Source: CAZGHF01 sp964525595 (GTDB lineage: Bacteria; Patescibacteriota; Minisyncoccia; UBA6257; GWB1-50-10). Taken from it: DNA of 64,000 nucleotides. The stretch's first letter is position 1, and every line of letters starts with the position of its first letter. A program made the translations under genes and the position numbers. The notes beneath the pieces are model-generated. The model searched no databases. It was given only the letters and a program-made list of their open reading frames with translations, and was not told where the DNA came from. The stretch is taken from the NCBI GenBank assembly GCA_964525595.1, contig CAZGHF010000002.1, forward strand, positions 1-64,000, written 5' to 3'. Below, piece by piece: positions 18,275 through 27,627 of the stretch.

Positions 18275-19297
18275 ATGATTTTCAAAAAAAGCATCGGTAT
18301 AGATTTGGGAACTGACACCACTCAGATATATCTCGTCGGGGGCGGGGTGGTTTTGAACGAACCGTCAATCGCCGCTTTTAACAACCGGACGAACCGGGTG
18401 ATAGCTTACGGCTCGGAGGCTAAGAAAATGCTCTCGCGAACTCCGACTCATATTACCGTTGCCCGGCCGATCACTCACGGCGGCCTTGCCGATCTTGACA
18501 TGGCTCGGTAAATGGTCCGACGGTTTATGAAGGGCACGCGACTACGCTGGTCCTGGCTTACCCGGGTTGTGGTGAGCGTTCCCACTAATCTCACCGAAGT
18601 TGAAAGAAAATCGGTTGAAGACTTAATCAAAGAATCCGGTGCTAATGAGATTTACCTTGTCGAGCAGCCGCTTGCGGCCGCTCTAGGCAGTCAGCTGGAC
18701 ATTGAAGAACCCACCGCCTATTTGGTTTTGGACATCGGGGCCGGTACCACCGACATGGCGATTATTTCTATGAACGGCATTGTTACGTCAAAACGCCTCA
18801 AGGTTGCCGGTGATTATCTGAACAATGAAATAGTAAAGGCAACAAGAGACGAATTAAAACTTCATATTGGTGAACCAACGGCTGAGGAGATAAAAGTCAT
18901 GGTTGGTGCCGCTGTGCCCCAGTCTGAGCGTTTGGAGATTTCGGTAAGGGGAAGAGACATCTCGAGCGGCCTACCTCGCGAGGTGGTGGTGAAAGATACG
19001 CAGGTTAGAAACTGGCTTACAAAACCGCTTAAACTCATTATTGAAGGACTAAAGGATTTAATAGAATCTTCACCGCCGGAGCTCGTCGGCGACATTCACA
19101 AAAACGGCATTTACATGTGCGGCGGAATGAGCCAGCTTCGGGGTTTGGATGAACTTTTTGAGAAGGAAACAGGTGTGGGAGTAAAACTTGTTGACGAGCC
19201 CCTGACCTGCGTTGTGAGAGGGACGGGAATTATTGTCGAGAATTTTGAAAAGTATCGCCATCTTTTAGATAATTTTTCCACTTTAAAAATGGGATGA
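18275..19297 (+). pseudogene. mreB: rod-shape protein MreB, interrupted by one in-frame TAA
   Basis: MreB is the bacterial actin that organises cell-wall elongation. The gene reads in a single frame from ATG 18275 (MIFKKSIGIDLGTDTTQIY) to 19297, except for a TAA at 18509-18511 in the phosphate-1 domain (GGLADLDMAR-stop-MVRRFMKG). Downstream the actin motifs are intact: VVVSVPTNLTEVERK, EQPLAAALG, LDIGAGTTDMAIIS, GGMSQLRGL. Nothing is inserted or deleted, so one base change would restore the protein. An ATG follows the TAA directly (TAAATG), which could let ribosomes restart. Assembly error, recent mutation and split translation all remain possible. The end overlaps mreC by 4 bases. Confidence 0.88.
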
Positions 19298-19995
19298 CTC
19301 CAATAACTAAATCACCACGATTTTTTTTAGGCATTCTTTTTATTGTAGTTCTTCTCCTCACGACCTTTTTTTATCGCAACGAAACCCTTTCTTTTTTAGG
19401 GGTTATCCGCTCTTTTCAGTACGAAGAACTGGAAGCGCTTGAACTTGAGAACTTGGTGCTTAGAGCAGAAGTCGAAGAGTTGAGGGAGAAGAGCGATGTC
19501 GTTGGCGATTCCTACGTTGAAGCAAAAGTTTATTCCCGCTATCCCTTTAACGACCGTAGGTCTGTAGTTGTGAATCTTGGAGGGAAGGATGGTATTCGTA
19601 AAGGGATGCCGGTGCTTGCAAGGGAGGGCGTTCTTCTTGGCAAGGTGAAAAGTGTTTTTGGAAGACAAAGTCTGGTGGAGACTATTTTTGACCCCGCTTG
19701 GCGTTCAAGCGCCATTATTGGCGGTCCCGGCGGCTCGGGAGAATCTTCGGTTGGAGTTAAAGCTCTCGTTGAAGGCGGGATAAATCCATCCCTCACTCTT
19801 ATCTCAAAGGAATCAATCATTGTGCCGGGGGACCGGGTGTGGAATATTTCACCGGAATTTCCTTTTGGGCTTTTGCTGGGTGAGTTGAGCAAGGTGAAAC
19901 CGACGTCGGATGATATCTGGCTTGCGGCTGAGCTTCATACTCTCTATGACTTCGAGGACTTGACGAAGGTTTTAATAGTTACAAACTTCCCTTGA
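19294..19995 (+). CDS. mreC: rod-shape protein MreC
   Basis: 233 residues with an N-terminal transmembrane helix (FFLGILFIVVLLLTTFF), a short coiled coil rich in Leu/Glu (residues about 45-70), and the MreC beta-barrel domain (VVNLGGKDGIRKGMPVL, EGVLLGKVKSV, VVPGDRVWNISPEFPFGLLLGEL). It links the MreB filament to the periplasmic or extracytoplasmic wall-synthesis enzymes. The ATG overlaps the mreB stop (ATGA). Length is typical of short MreC proteins. Confidence 0.93.
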   Translation: MTPITKSPRFFLGILFIVVLLLTTFFYRNETLSFLGVIRSFQYEELEALELENLVLRAEVEELREKSDVVGDSYVEAKVYSRYPFNDRRSVVVNLGGKDGIRKGMPVLAREGVLLGKVKSVFGRQSLVETIFDPAWRSSAIIGGPGGSGESSVGVKALVEGGINPSLTLISKESIIVPGDRVWNISPEFPFGLLLGELSKVKPTSDDIWLAAELHTLYDFEDLTKVLIVTNFP

Positions 19996-20002
19996 TTTCT
20001 AC

Positions 20003-20470
20003 ATGAGAATTTTATCAGCCGTTGCGTTAACCATTGTTTTTTTTATTTTTCAGCAATCTCAATTCCTTAGCATCTACGGCATAAATCCAAATCTTCTTCT
20101 TGTTATTTTTCTTCTGTTTACCTTTAAAGCGGACCTGCTCGGCCAGGCAATTCAAGTTCGGCTTTTGGGCGTTCTTTTTGCAGTTTTAGCCGTTCTCGTA
20201 CTCCTTTTTGTGCCGTTTTGGTTTCTCTATTTTGCCGGCATCTTGGTAGTTGTTCTTATTTTTAACTTTCTGAAGAACTTTATGACTGGAGTCAGGTTCT
20301 TTGATTTTTTGATTAGCGTAATTTTAGGGACGTTTCTTTTCTATTTAATTATCAATTTCTTTGGACTTGGATTACCTTATGTTTTAATCTTATGGGAGGT
20401 TGTGTATAACTTTGTAACAGGGTCGTTATTATACTGGGTATGCTGCACAAAAAATCACAAGTTAATCTAG
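20003..20470 (+). CDS. mreD: MreD-like membrane protein
   Basis: 155 residues, almost entirely hydrophobic with about five transmembrane segments. Position between mreC and a PBP2 gene and the membrane topology are those expected of MreD; sequence identity to named MreD proteins is not obvious by eye. The last 31 bases overlap the PBP2 gene. MreD is a membrane partner in the elongation complex. Confidence 0.75.
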   Translation: MRILSAVALTIVFFIFQQSQFLSIYGINPNLLLVIFLLFTFKADLLGQAIQVRLLGVLFAVLAVLVLLFVPFWFLYFAGILVVVLIFNFLKNFMTGVRFFDFLISVILGTFLFYLIINFFGLGLPYVLILWEVVYNFVTGSLLYWVCCTKNHKLI

Positions 20471-22272
20471 AGGATATTTTATCCGACCACCTGCGGGAAG
20501 ACGACTTAATTGAGGTTCCCTTAAGCTCACAGGTCTTTAGGGGTTTTTGGATAATCATTCTTCTTCTTACTGCCGCGGTTTCTTTTCGGTTTCTGAATCT
20601 GAGTATTACTGACCACTCTTTTTACCGGACTCGGGCTCTTGCTAATATGAGTTACTCGCTTCAGGAATCTGCGCCGCGGGGCGTTATTTTTGACCGTAAT
20701 GGTTTTCCCCTTGTGGAGAATAAACCTGTCCTGGATGTCTTTCTCGTTCCTCACGAGCTTCCAAAAGAGAAGGGAGAGCGCGCCGAAGTTTTGGCATTAG
20801 TTGCGGGGCATCTCGGCCTGGATAAAGGAGAACTTGAGGCGAAACTCAAGGAAAAAGATTGGCATTTCAGCGAGAAATTTCTTCTGAAGAGTAACCCCAG
20901 TTACACCGAAATTGCCACTCTTGAATCAAACAGTTTTTCCGGAGTTCGGATTGAATCAACTTTTCTGAGAACATACCTCGACCCGATGGTTTTTTCTCAT
21001 GTTCTGGGATTTGTGGGTCTTACTGACCGGGAAGAATTAGAAAATAATCCCGAACTTTTCATTGATGACAAGATTGGTAAAGCCGGCCTTGAACTTTACT
21101 ACGATGACAAACTGCGGGGTAAGAGCGGTCGCGAAGTCTACCTTCGCGACGCCTTAGGTGAAGTAAGAGAAAAAGGTACTTCGGTCGAGAGCGTTGCCGG
21201 GGAAGATTTGAAAACTTTTATCGATGCGGAATTCCAAGGATATTTTTATGGGCGGCTCGCTCAGGGGCTAAAAGAGCTTGGTCGGAGCATTGGGGTTGGT
21301 ATTGCTTTAAATCCTAAAAACGGCGAAGTGCTTGCCCTTTTTAACATTCCCGGCGTTGACGTTTCAGAACCAGCCCTTTTTTTAGACGACAAGAACCAGC
21401 CCTTTTTCAACCGGGCAGTGAACGGCCTTTATGCTCCCGGTTCCGCAATAAAGCCGCTCCACGCTGCAGCCGCTCTTGCCGAGGGAGTAATAGATCCCTC
21501 ACACCAAATATTCTCCGCGGGATTTATTGAAATACCGAATCCTTATGACCCGTCACGTCCGAGCCGGTTTGTAGACTGGAAGCCGCACGGCTGGGTGGAT
21601 ATGAAAGCGGCCCTCGCGCGTTCTTCAAACATTTATTTTTATGAGGTTGGCGGAGGTTTTGAGAGCCAGATAGGTTTGGGTATTGAACGCTTGCGTAAGT
21701 GGTGGCAAAAATTCGGCCTCGCCGGGGAAACCGGCATCGATTTACCGGGCGAAGCAAAAGGGTTCTTGCCGAGCCCCTCCTGGAAAGAGAAGGCATTAGA
21801 CGATTCTTGGCGGCTAGGGGACACTTATAACGTCTCAATAGGCCAAGGCGACCTTCTTGTTACTCCGATTGAACTTCTAAATTATATAAGTTCAATTGCC
21901 GCCGACGGAATATTCTACAAGCCAAGGGTGGCGGATTTGGGTAACGATTCCGAGATTATAAACGATTTAAGCGGTGAAATAGGCGGTTATTTAGAGACGA
22001 TTCAGGAAGGAATGAGAGATGCTGTAAGGCAGCCCTACGGCACGGCGGTGATGCTCAGCAGTTTGCCGGTCGAAGCGGCGGCAAAAACCGGTACGGCTCA
22101 GGTTCTGAATAATGAAAAGGTAAATGCCTTTTTCGTGGGTTACGCTCCCTATGACGACCCGGAAATTGCAATTCTTGTTCTTATTGAAGATGCCCGGGAG
22201 GGAAGCTTGAACACTGTACCCATAGCTTACGACGTTCTTTTATGGTACTATAACAACCGATTATGGAAGTAA
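20440..22272 (+). CDS. mrdA: penicillin-binding protein 2 (elongation transpeptidase)
   Basis: 610 residues: a cytoplasmic N-terminus, one transmembrane helix (about 30-50), a dimerisation/pedestal domain beginning APRGVIFDRNG, and a transpeptidase domain with the Ser-x-x-Lys box (APGSAIKPLH), the SSN box (ARSSNIYFYEVGGG) and KTG (AAKTGTAQ). It cross-links peptidoglycan during side-wall growth. The start ATG overlaps mreD by 31 bases and its end overlaps greA by 10, giving a compact elongation operon. Target of beta-lactams in the family. Confidence 0.93.
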   Translation: MLHKKSQVNLEDILSDHLREDDLIEVPLSSQVFRGFWIIILLLTAAVSFRFLNLSITDHSFYRTRALANMSYSLQESAPRGVIFDRNGFPLVENKPVLDVFLVPHELPKEKGERAEVLALVAGHLGLDKGELEAKLKEKDWHFSEKFLLKSNPSYTEIATLESNSFSGVRIESTFLRTYLDPMVFSHVLGFVGLTDREELENNPELFIDDKIGKAGLELYYDDKLRGKSGREVYLRDALGEVREKGTSVESVAGEDLKTFIDAEFQGYFYGRLAQGLKELGRSIGVGIALNPKNGEVLALFNIPGVDVSEPALFLDDKNQPFFNRAVNGLYAPGSAIKPLHAAAALAEGVIDPSHQIFSAGFIEIPNPYDPSRPSRFVDWKPHGWVDMKAALARSSNIYFYEVGGGFESQIGLGIERLRKWWQKFGLAGETGIDLPGEAKGFLPSPSWKEKALDDSWRLGDTYNVSIGQGDLLVTPIELLNYISSIAADGIFYKPRVADLGNDSEIINDLSGEIGGYLETIQEGMRDAVRQPYGTAVMLSSLPVEAAAKTGTAQVLNNEKVNAFFVGYAPYDDPEIAILVLIEDAREGSLNTVPIAYDVLLWYYNNRLWK

Positions 22273-22724
22273 ATTATCTATCCCAAGAACGCTACGACGA
22301 AATTCAAAAAGAAATCAAAGAACTTAAGACCGATGGCCGGCTTGAGGTGGCAAAGCGTCTAAAGCAAGCTAAAGAACTTGGTGATCTTTCGGAAAACTCT
22401 GAGTATCAGGAGGCAAAAGCGGCTCAGGCAGAACTTGAGAGGAGAATTAATGAGCTGAACGGAACCCTGCGGAACGCCTCCATTATTAAAAAATCAGTCG
22501 GGGCCGCGACTGTAAGAATTGGTTCTCAGGTTCATCTTGAAAAAGACGATAAAAGCGAGGTTAGTTATGCGATTGTCGGCTCAAGCGAGGCTTCGCCAAT
22601 CAAGGGTTTTATTTCCAACGAGTCGCCGCTTGGTCGGGCGATTCTCGGCAAGAAGATAGATGACGTCGTTCAAATTGAAACACCTGTTGGCAAGAAAGGT
22701 TACAAAATCTTGGCTATTGAGTAA
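22263..22724 (+). CDS. greA: transcription elongation factor GreA
   Basis: 153 residues: an N-terminal coiled coil (residues about 8-75, with LGDLSENSEYQEAKAAQ) that enters the RNA polymerase secondary channel and stimulates cleavage of backtracked RNA, and a C-terminal FKBP-like domain (GSQVHLE ... SPLGRAILGKKIDDVVQIETP). The acidic tip residues (Asp and Glu in GDLSEN) are visible. It overlaps the PBP2 gene and precedes lysS. The order greA-lysS is common in bacteria. Confidence 0.95.
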   Translation: MEVNYLSQERYDEIQKEIKELKTDGRLEVAKRLKQAKELGDLSENSEYQEAKAAQAELERRINELNGTLRNASIIKKSVGAATVRIGSQVHLEKDDKSEVSYAIVGSSEASPIKGFISNESPLGRAILGKKIDDVVQIETPVGKKGYKILAIE

Positions 22725-22742
22725 CGGACCTAAAAATTAAGC

Positions 22743-24182
22743 ATGCTCGATGATTTAATCAAAGAGAAAAGGCGGAAGCTTGAAAAGTACGCTGAAACGG
22801 AAGAACCTTATCCGGCCGAAGTTAAACGCGATTTTCCTTTAGACAAAATAACGGGCAACTTTGGAAAATTTGAAGGAAAAAATTTATCTGTTGTCGGACG
22901 GGTGATGGCTTGTCGTGACCAGGGAAAAATAATTTTTCTGGTCGTTAATGACGGTTCAGGCCGTCTTCAGTTGGTTATAAGTGAAAAGAAGACGGATAAT
23001 TTTAAACTTATTAAGGAGACTTTTGATATTGGCGATTTCGTGGAGGCTGAAGGCAGGGTTTTTAAAACAGAGCGCGGCGAGAAAAGTCTTGAGGTAAAAA
23101 GAGCGAAAATCATTGCCAAAAGCTTGCGGCCGCTCCCAGCCGAATGGTTTGGCATTGAAGACGTTGAAACGCGCTTGCGGGAAAGATATCTGGATATTCT
23201 TTTCCGCCCTGAGGTAAAGGAAATGTTCATTAAAAAAAGCCGCTTTTGGGATGAAGTTAGGGCTTTTATGAAAAAAGAGGATTTTTTGGAAGTGGAAATG
23301 CCGATATTTGAAAATGTTCCTGGCGGAGCGGACGCTGAGCCGTTTGTAACCCATATGAATGCCCTGGACAGAGATTTCTATCTTCGGATTTCTCTTGAGC
23401 TGCCCTTGAAAAAACTTCTGGTCGGCGGCTACGAAAAAGTTTTCGAGGTGGGAAGGATTTTCCGTAATGAGGGGATAGACAAAGAGCATCTTCAGGACTA
23501 CACCCAAATGGAATGTTATTGGGCCTATGCCGATTACAACGATATGATGAAGTTGATGGAAAGTTTGTACAAGCACGTGATAAAAAAAGTTTTCGGGACA
23601 ATGAAGATAAAATCATACGGAGTTATGGTTGATTGGTCCAAGGGTTGGAAGAGGGTAGATTATTATAAGATTTTCAAACGGGAAGCCGGCCTTGATTTAA
23701 AAACGGCAACCCGGGACGACCTTTTTAAGAGAGCTCAAGGTTTAAGGTTGGGGCCGGATAAGAACGCGAGCAAGGGGCGGCTCATTGACCTTATTTTTAA
23801 AAATACTGCCCGGAAAAAGCTTGTAGAACCGTCATTTTTGGTTGACCCGCCGGTTGAAATAGAGCCGCTTGCCAAACGCAGCCGGAGCGACCCGGGGCGG
23901 GTGAAAAGATTTCAGATTGTGGCTCACGGTACTGAACTTGGTAAGGGATTTTCGGAACTAAATAATCCGATTGACCAGCGGGAAAGATTCGAGGAGCAGA
24001 TGAAGTTAAGAGCTGAAGGCGATAAGGAAGCTCAACAGCTTGACGAAGAATACTTGCGGGCGATGGAGTACGGCATGCCGCCATCAGCCGGCTTTGGCAT
24101 GTCCGAAAGACTCTTCGCCGTTTTAATGGACAAGCCGGTAAGGGAAACGGTCGTCTTTCCCTTAATGAGAGAAAAAGAATAG
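22743..24182 (+). CDS. lysS: lysyl-tRNA synthetase, class II
   Basis: 479 residues. It opens with the OB-fold anticodon-binding domain (VVGRVMACRDQGKIIFLVVNDGSGRLQ) and continues with the class II core: motif 1 around FWDEVRAFMKKEDFLEVEMP, motif 2 FEVGRIFRNEGIDKEHL, and motif 3 GFGMSERLFAVLMD. The Lys-charging enzyme is cytoplasmic. Motif 3 differs slightly from the usual GLGIGIDR but keeps the Arg. Start ATG at 22743 lies 18 bases after greA. Confidence 0.95.
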   Translation: MLDDLIKEKRRKLEKYAETEEPYPAEVKRDFPLDKITGNFGKFEGKNLSVVGRVMACRDQGKIIFLVVNDGSGRLQLVISEKKTDNFKLIKETFDIGDFVEAEGRVFKTERGEKSLEVKRAKIIAKSLRPLPAEWFGIEDVETRLRERYLDILFRPEVKEMFIKKSRFWDEVRAFMKKEDFLEVEMPIFENVPGGADAEPFVTHMNALDRDFYLRISLELPLKKLLVGGYEKVFEVGRIFRNEGIDKEHLQDYTQMECYWAYADYNDMMKLMESLYKHVIKKVFGTMKIKSYGVMVDWSKGWKRVDYYKIFKREAGLDLKTATRDDLFKRAQGLRLGPDKNASKGRLIDLIFKNTARKKLVEPSFLVDPPVEIEPLAKRSRSDPGRVKRFQIVAHGTELGKGFSELNNPIDQRERFEEQMKLRAEGDKEAQQLDEEYLRAMEYGMPPSAGFGMSERLFAVLMDKPVRETVVFPLMREKE

Positions 24183-24187
24183 GTAGT

Positions 24188-24568
24188 ATGAAGCGAGTAA
24201 TGGTATTCGGTACATTTGACGGCCTTCACGAAGGCCACCGGGCCTTTTTGAAGGAAGCCGGAGCCCACGGTGATTATCTTATTGCCGTTATTCCCGCAGA
24301 CGTTATTGTCGAACACTTAAAAGGTCATTTGCCTAAGTTAAATCTTGCCGAGAGGTTTGAAAATCTTAAAAAGGAAGACAAGGTTGATGAAGTCGTGGTT
24401 GGCGATGAAAAATTGGGAACTTGGGAAGTGGTTAAAAAACATAAACCGGATATAATTGCAATAGGTTACGATCAATATACCTTGAGAAAAGATTTGGAAA
24501 GTCATCTTGATGACTTGGGTTTTACCCCCGAGATAAAAGTAATGCACAGCTACGAGAAAAATGCTTGA
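24188..24568 (+). CDS. cytidylyltransferase-like nucleotidyltransferase
   Basis: 126 residues of the HIGH nucleotidyltransferase fold: FGTFDGLHEGHRAFL at the N-terminus (the HxGH box that binds the nucleotide triphosphate) and GDEKLGTW ... KPDIIAIGYDQY further on. The length and motifs match glycerol-3-phosphate cytidylyltransferase or archaeal-type FAD synthetase (RibL). Which substrate is used cannot be told. Its last 8 bases overlap serS. Confidence 0.85.
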   Translation: MKRVMVFGTFDGLHEGHRAFLKEAGAHGDYLIAVIPADVIVEHLKGHLPKLNLAERFENLKKEDKVDEVVVGDEKLGTWEVVKKHKPDIIAIGYDQYTLRKDLESHLDDLGFTPEIKVMHSYEKNA

Positions 24569-25862
24569 CGTAAATCTAATCCGGCAGGACCCGGAAAAAG
24601 TTAAAAAAGGGATAGAAAAAAAAGGAGTTGACCCTAAGCTGGTTGATAAATTCCTCCGTCTTGACGAGAAATGGCGTAAAGTCTCGGAACTTCTTGGTAA
24701 TCTTCAGGCTGAACAGAACAAAATTTCCAAGAGCATTGCCGGGGATAAAAGCGACCATCTTATGAGTCAAGCTCAGGTCTTGAAGAAAAGAATCGCAGAG
24801 GTGGGAGAAGAGGAAAGAGAGCTGAAGGAAAAAAGAGACGAGATTTTGTATCAGTTGCCGAATTTGCCTTTCGACGAAGTCCCGGTCGGTAAGAACGAAA
24901 GCGAAAACAAGGTTTTGCGTGAGGTTGGAAAGAAGCCGAATTTTGATTTTAAGTTTAAAGATTATCTGACTTTAGGTGAATCTCTTGATCTGATAGATGT
25001 AAAAACCGCCTCGCTGGTTTCCGGTACGCGGTTCGGTTATTTGAAGAGAGAGGTAGTCATGCTTGAATTCGCCCTTGTCTGGTACACGATGAAGACCCTT
25101 GCCGACGAAAAGGAACTTTCCAAAATAGCGAAAAAATTCGGCCTCGGAAACGCGAGCGTTAAACCGTTTATTCCGGTTGTCCCTCCGCAAATGGTCAAGG
25201 CCGAGGTTATGCAAAAAATGGCTCGTCTTGAACCGAAGGAAGAGCGGTATCACATACCTTCTGACGATTTGTACTTGATAGGAAGCGCCGAGCATTCCCT
25301 GGGTCCGATGCATATGAATCAGACGTTCTCGGAAGAAGAATTGCCGGTCAGATACATCGGTTTCTCAACTGCTTTTCGCCGGGAAGCCGGCTCCTACGGA
25401 AAGGACACTAGGGGAATTTTGCGGGTTCATCAATTCGACAAATTGGAAATGGAATCTTTTTGTTTGCCGGAGGCTTCGCGGAAGGAACTTGAATTCTTTG
25501 TTGCCTGTCAGGAATATCTGATGCAGGGACTGGAAATATCGTATCAGGTGGTTGAAATCTGTACCGGTGATATGGGCGGACCGGATGCGAAACAGATAGA
25601 TATCGAAGCCTGGCTGCCGAGCGAGAACCGTTACCGGGAAACGCACACTGCCGACCTTATGACTGATTATCAGTCGCGTCGTTTGGGTACCAAAGTTAAA
25701 GTCGGGAGTAAAACGGAATTCGTTCATATGATTGACGCGACTGCATTTGCCGTCGGCCGGACGCTTATAGCTATCATCGAAAACTATCAAACCAAGGATG
25801 GTACCATCAAAATCCCCAAAGCGCTCCAGAAATACGTTGGCAAAAAAGAAATAGGGAAGTAA
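24561..25862 (+). CDS. serS: seryl-tRNA synthetase
   Basis: 433 residues: an N-terminal antiparallel coiled coil (residues about 25-100) that holds the long arm of tRNA-Ser, then the class II catalytic core with LYLIGSAEHSLGPMH, motif 2 STAFRREAGSYGKDTRGILRVHQFDK and motif 3 AFAVGRTLIAIIENYQ. It begins MLDVNLIRQDPEKVK, typical for SerRS. It overlaps the preceding nucleotidyltransferase gene by 8 bases. Confidence 0.96.
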   Translation: MLDVNLIRQDPEKVKKGIEKKGVDPKLVDKFLRLDEKWRKVSELLGNLQAEQNKISKSIAGDKSDHLMSQAQVLKKRIAEVGEEERELKEKRDEILYQLPNLPFDEVPVGKNESENKVLREVGKKPNFDFKFKDYLTLGESLDLIDVKTASLVSGTRFGYLKREVVMLEFALVWYTMKTLADEKELSKIAKKFGLGNASVKPFIPVVPPQMVKAEVMQKMARLEPKEERYHIPSDDLYLIGSAEHSLGPMHMNQTFSEEELPVRYIGFSTAFRREAGSYGKDTRGILRVHQFDKLEMESFCLPEASRKELEFFVACQEYLMQGLEISYQVVEICTGDMGGPDAKQIDIEAWLPSENRYRETHTADLMTDYQSRRLGTKVKVGSKTEFVHMIDATAFAVGRTLIAIIENYQTKDGTIKIPKALQKYVGKKEIGK

Positions 25863-25912
25863 CCCCGCTCCTGGTTGATGAGCTTGAGACGGGGGATTAT
25901 TATTAAGGTATT

Positions 25913-26704
25913 GTGAGTGACCTTGTTTTTGAGAAACGGAAAAGGCGGACGCGGGGGAAGTTTTTGCTTTGGTCCGGTATTTTCCTGATTCTTGGCGGGA
26001 TTCTCGTCGGTGCCGCCTATTTTGTTCTTTATTCCGATTTTTTCAAAGTTGAGAGTTTTGAGATTGTTCAGTCCCGGTATACGCCGGATAACGTTCTTCT
26101 TACGGCACTTGATATCGAAATGATTGCCCGTTCCCGGTTTCTTTCGATACTTGGGACGGATAACATTCTTTTTTGGGAGTTTGGTAAAAAACCCGAAACC
26201 TTGACCGCCCTGCCGCTTATTGCTCGGATATCGGTTGAGACCGACCTTACTGCCCGAAAAGTTCTAATAAAAGCGGAAGAGCGTGATTTTTTGGGCATTT
26301 GGTGCCTACCGAGCGGAGATTGTTACGCCTTTGATGATGAAGGTATTATTTTCGCCCGAGCGCCGGAGGCGGAAGGCGCACTTATTTTGAAAGTGACGAG
26401 TGAGAACGACAGGCCAGTTGTTTTGGGTAATCCTATTTTTGTAAACCCAGCCTGGCGGAATAACTTTTTTCAGACTCTGGAGATTATTAAAAAACACGGC
26501 TTGGTTATCTCCCGGGTAACCGTAAAAGATTTTCAAATTGAAGAATGGGAAATTAAAGTTGCCGAAGGGCCGGTTTTCCAATTTAATTTTAATTTTACAC
26601 CGCCTAATTTAGGGAGGATTTTGGAAAATCTCGACGATAAGTTTGAGCTCGACAGAGTCACTTATTTTGATTTCCGAGTGGAGAACAGAATTTATTATGA
26701 GTAG
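25913..26704 (+). CDS. ftsQ: FtsQ/DivIB-type cell-division protein
   Basis: 263 residues from a GTG start. A basic cytoplasmic tail (EKRKRRTRGK) precedes one transmembrane helix (residues about 16-40), then a POTRA-like domain beginning FFKVESFEIVQS and a second beta domain (DEEGI/DDEGIIFARAP, KDFQIEEWEIKV). This is the layout of FtsQ, a bitopic scaffold of the divisome. It closes the proS-to-serS run and lies far from the mraZ cluster found near the right end. Sequence identity in this family is always low. Confidence 0.8.
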   Translation: MSDLVFEKRKRRTRGKFLLWSGIFLILGGILVGAAYFVLYSDFFKVESFEIVQSRYTPDNVLLTALDIEMIARSRFLSILGTDNILFWEFGKKPETLTALPLIARISVETDLTARKVLIKAEERDFLGIWCLPSGDCYAFDDEGIIFARAPEAEGALILKVTSENDRPVVLGNPIFVNPAWRNNFFQTLEIIKKHGLVISRVTVKDFQIEEWEIKVAEGPVFQFNFNFTPPNLGRILENLDDKFELDRVTYFDFRVENRIYYE

Positions 26705-26733
26705 CCCCGCGGCGGGGCAAGTTTGCTTTTTTC
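26704..26733 (+). terminator. intrinsic terminator after ftsQ
   Basis: A perfect GCCCCGC-G-GCGGGGC hairpin at 26704-26718 followed by a T-run at 26727-26732. It ends the long housekeeping operon. Confidence 0.75.
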
Positions 26734-26811
26734 CGGCTGTTCCCGTAACTTGGTAGACAGCACGAGATTTGAAAACTGCCTAATTCGAAAACTACCTGAG
26801 GAGGTGGAATT

Positions 26812-27531
26812 ATGTCGTCGAACGGGATTTTCAGCTCCGCCGAGATTGCCGAGATGGGCCAGGAGGAAATCCTTCGGCTCACTCCCGAGGACTTCCGTGG
26901 GGACATGGACCAGCGTACGCTCCAGCGCATTCTGGAGAAATGCGGCGCCCTCTGGCTTCATTCGAGTGACCCGGCCGCGCCGCACGCCGAACTCCCTTCA
27001 AGGGAGTGCAGTAACGGGTTCGTGGATGTAAGCTGCGTTCTCCAGTACCCGAACCTCTGCGAGCTTCTCGCGAGATTGCTCGTTCGCAAGCTTCGGGCCA
27101 ACTACTTCCGCGGCGTTCGCTGGGTGGCTACCTCGGATGAGGCGGCGGCACCTCTCGCCTCGGCAGTGGCCGACTGCATCAGTCTCACTAAGGAAGGACC
27201 GAAGAGCACCCGGGTTTGGGAGTCGTCCATTCCCATCCAACCCGATGAGCCGGTGCTCCAGGTGGAGGGTGAGGTAATCACCCTGGACGCGCTCGAGAGG
27301 ACGCGTCGGAGTATTCGGGAGGAAAATCCGGACGGAGTGACTTTCGCCTCAGCGGTTCTCACCGTCGTCCATCACCCCACTTTCCACTGGCTTGAGGGTG
27401 GTTCGCTCGTTGCCTTCCTTTTTCGTGTGGATATCGAGACGTGGGAACAAGAGGAATGTCCTCTCTGCAAGGCGGGCTCCGAGCGCCTCCGGCTCGGGCA
27501 AGACTGGGCCAAGCTCACGAGACGGGCCTGA
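26812..27531 (+). CDS. phosphoribosyltransferase-like protein (orotate PRTase-like)
   Basis: 239 residues behind a strong Shine-Dalgarno (GAGGAGGTG). A PRTase-type core can be seen: NYFRGVRWVATSDEAAAPLA, then the PRPP-loop-like VLQVEGEVITLDALER (hydrophobic strand ending near an acidic residue), and a C-terminal CPLCKAGSE as in some orotate phosphoribosyltransferases. The usual VDD-type acidic pair is replaced (VEGEV), so activity is uncertain. Third codon positions are much richer in G/C than in the neighbouring housekeeping genes. It is a single-gene unit bounded by terminators. Confidence 0.65.
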   Translation: MSSNGIFSSAEIAEMGQEEILRLTPEDFRGDMDQRTLQRILEKCGALWLHSSDPAAPHAELPSRECSNGFVDVSCVLQYPNLCELLARLLVRKLRANYFRGVRWVATSDEAAAPLASAVADCISLTKEGPKSTRVWESSIPIQPDEPVLQVEGEVITLDALERTRRSIREENPDGVTFASAVLTVVHHPTFHWLEGGSLVAFLFRVDIETWEQEECPLCKAGSERLRLGQDWAKLTRRA

Positions 27532-27586
27532 AAATCAGGCCCCCAGCAAAAAGCTAAGCGGCACCGATTCCCTGGTGCCGCTTTTC
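27524..27586 (+). terminator. hairpins and terminator after PRTase-like gene
   Basis: A GGGCCTGA-aaa-TCAGGCCC hairpin spans the stop codon (27524-27542). A second stem AGCGGCACC/GGTGCCGCT (27557-27582) ends in a short T-run and is the likely terminator. Confidence 0.75.
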
Positions 27587-27603
27587 ACATTTTACTTTTG
27601 TGT

Positions 27604-27609
27604 TATAAT
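27604..27609 (+). promoter_or_regulatory. -10 box of metK promoter
   Basis: A TATAAT with a preceding TG-like context lies 20-25 bases before the riboswitch. No good -35 is seen; the upstream bases are TTTTCA-like. Confidence 0.55.
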
Positions 27610-27627
27610 GCCTGTTACAACCGAATA

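Noticed and set aside
18503..18520. Recoded TAA or alternative genetic code at mreB
   Set aside because: TAA is used as a normal stop at many other genes in this window (for example rplL and rplL tail), so general recoding is excluded.
26723..27031. Alternative frame over the start of the PRTase-like gene
   Set aside because: It reads in the wrong frame across a gene with a strong ribosome site and clear domain; it is composition-driven.
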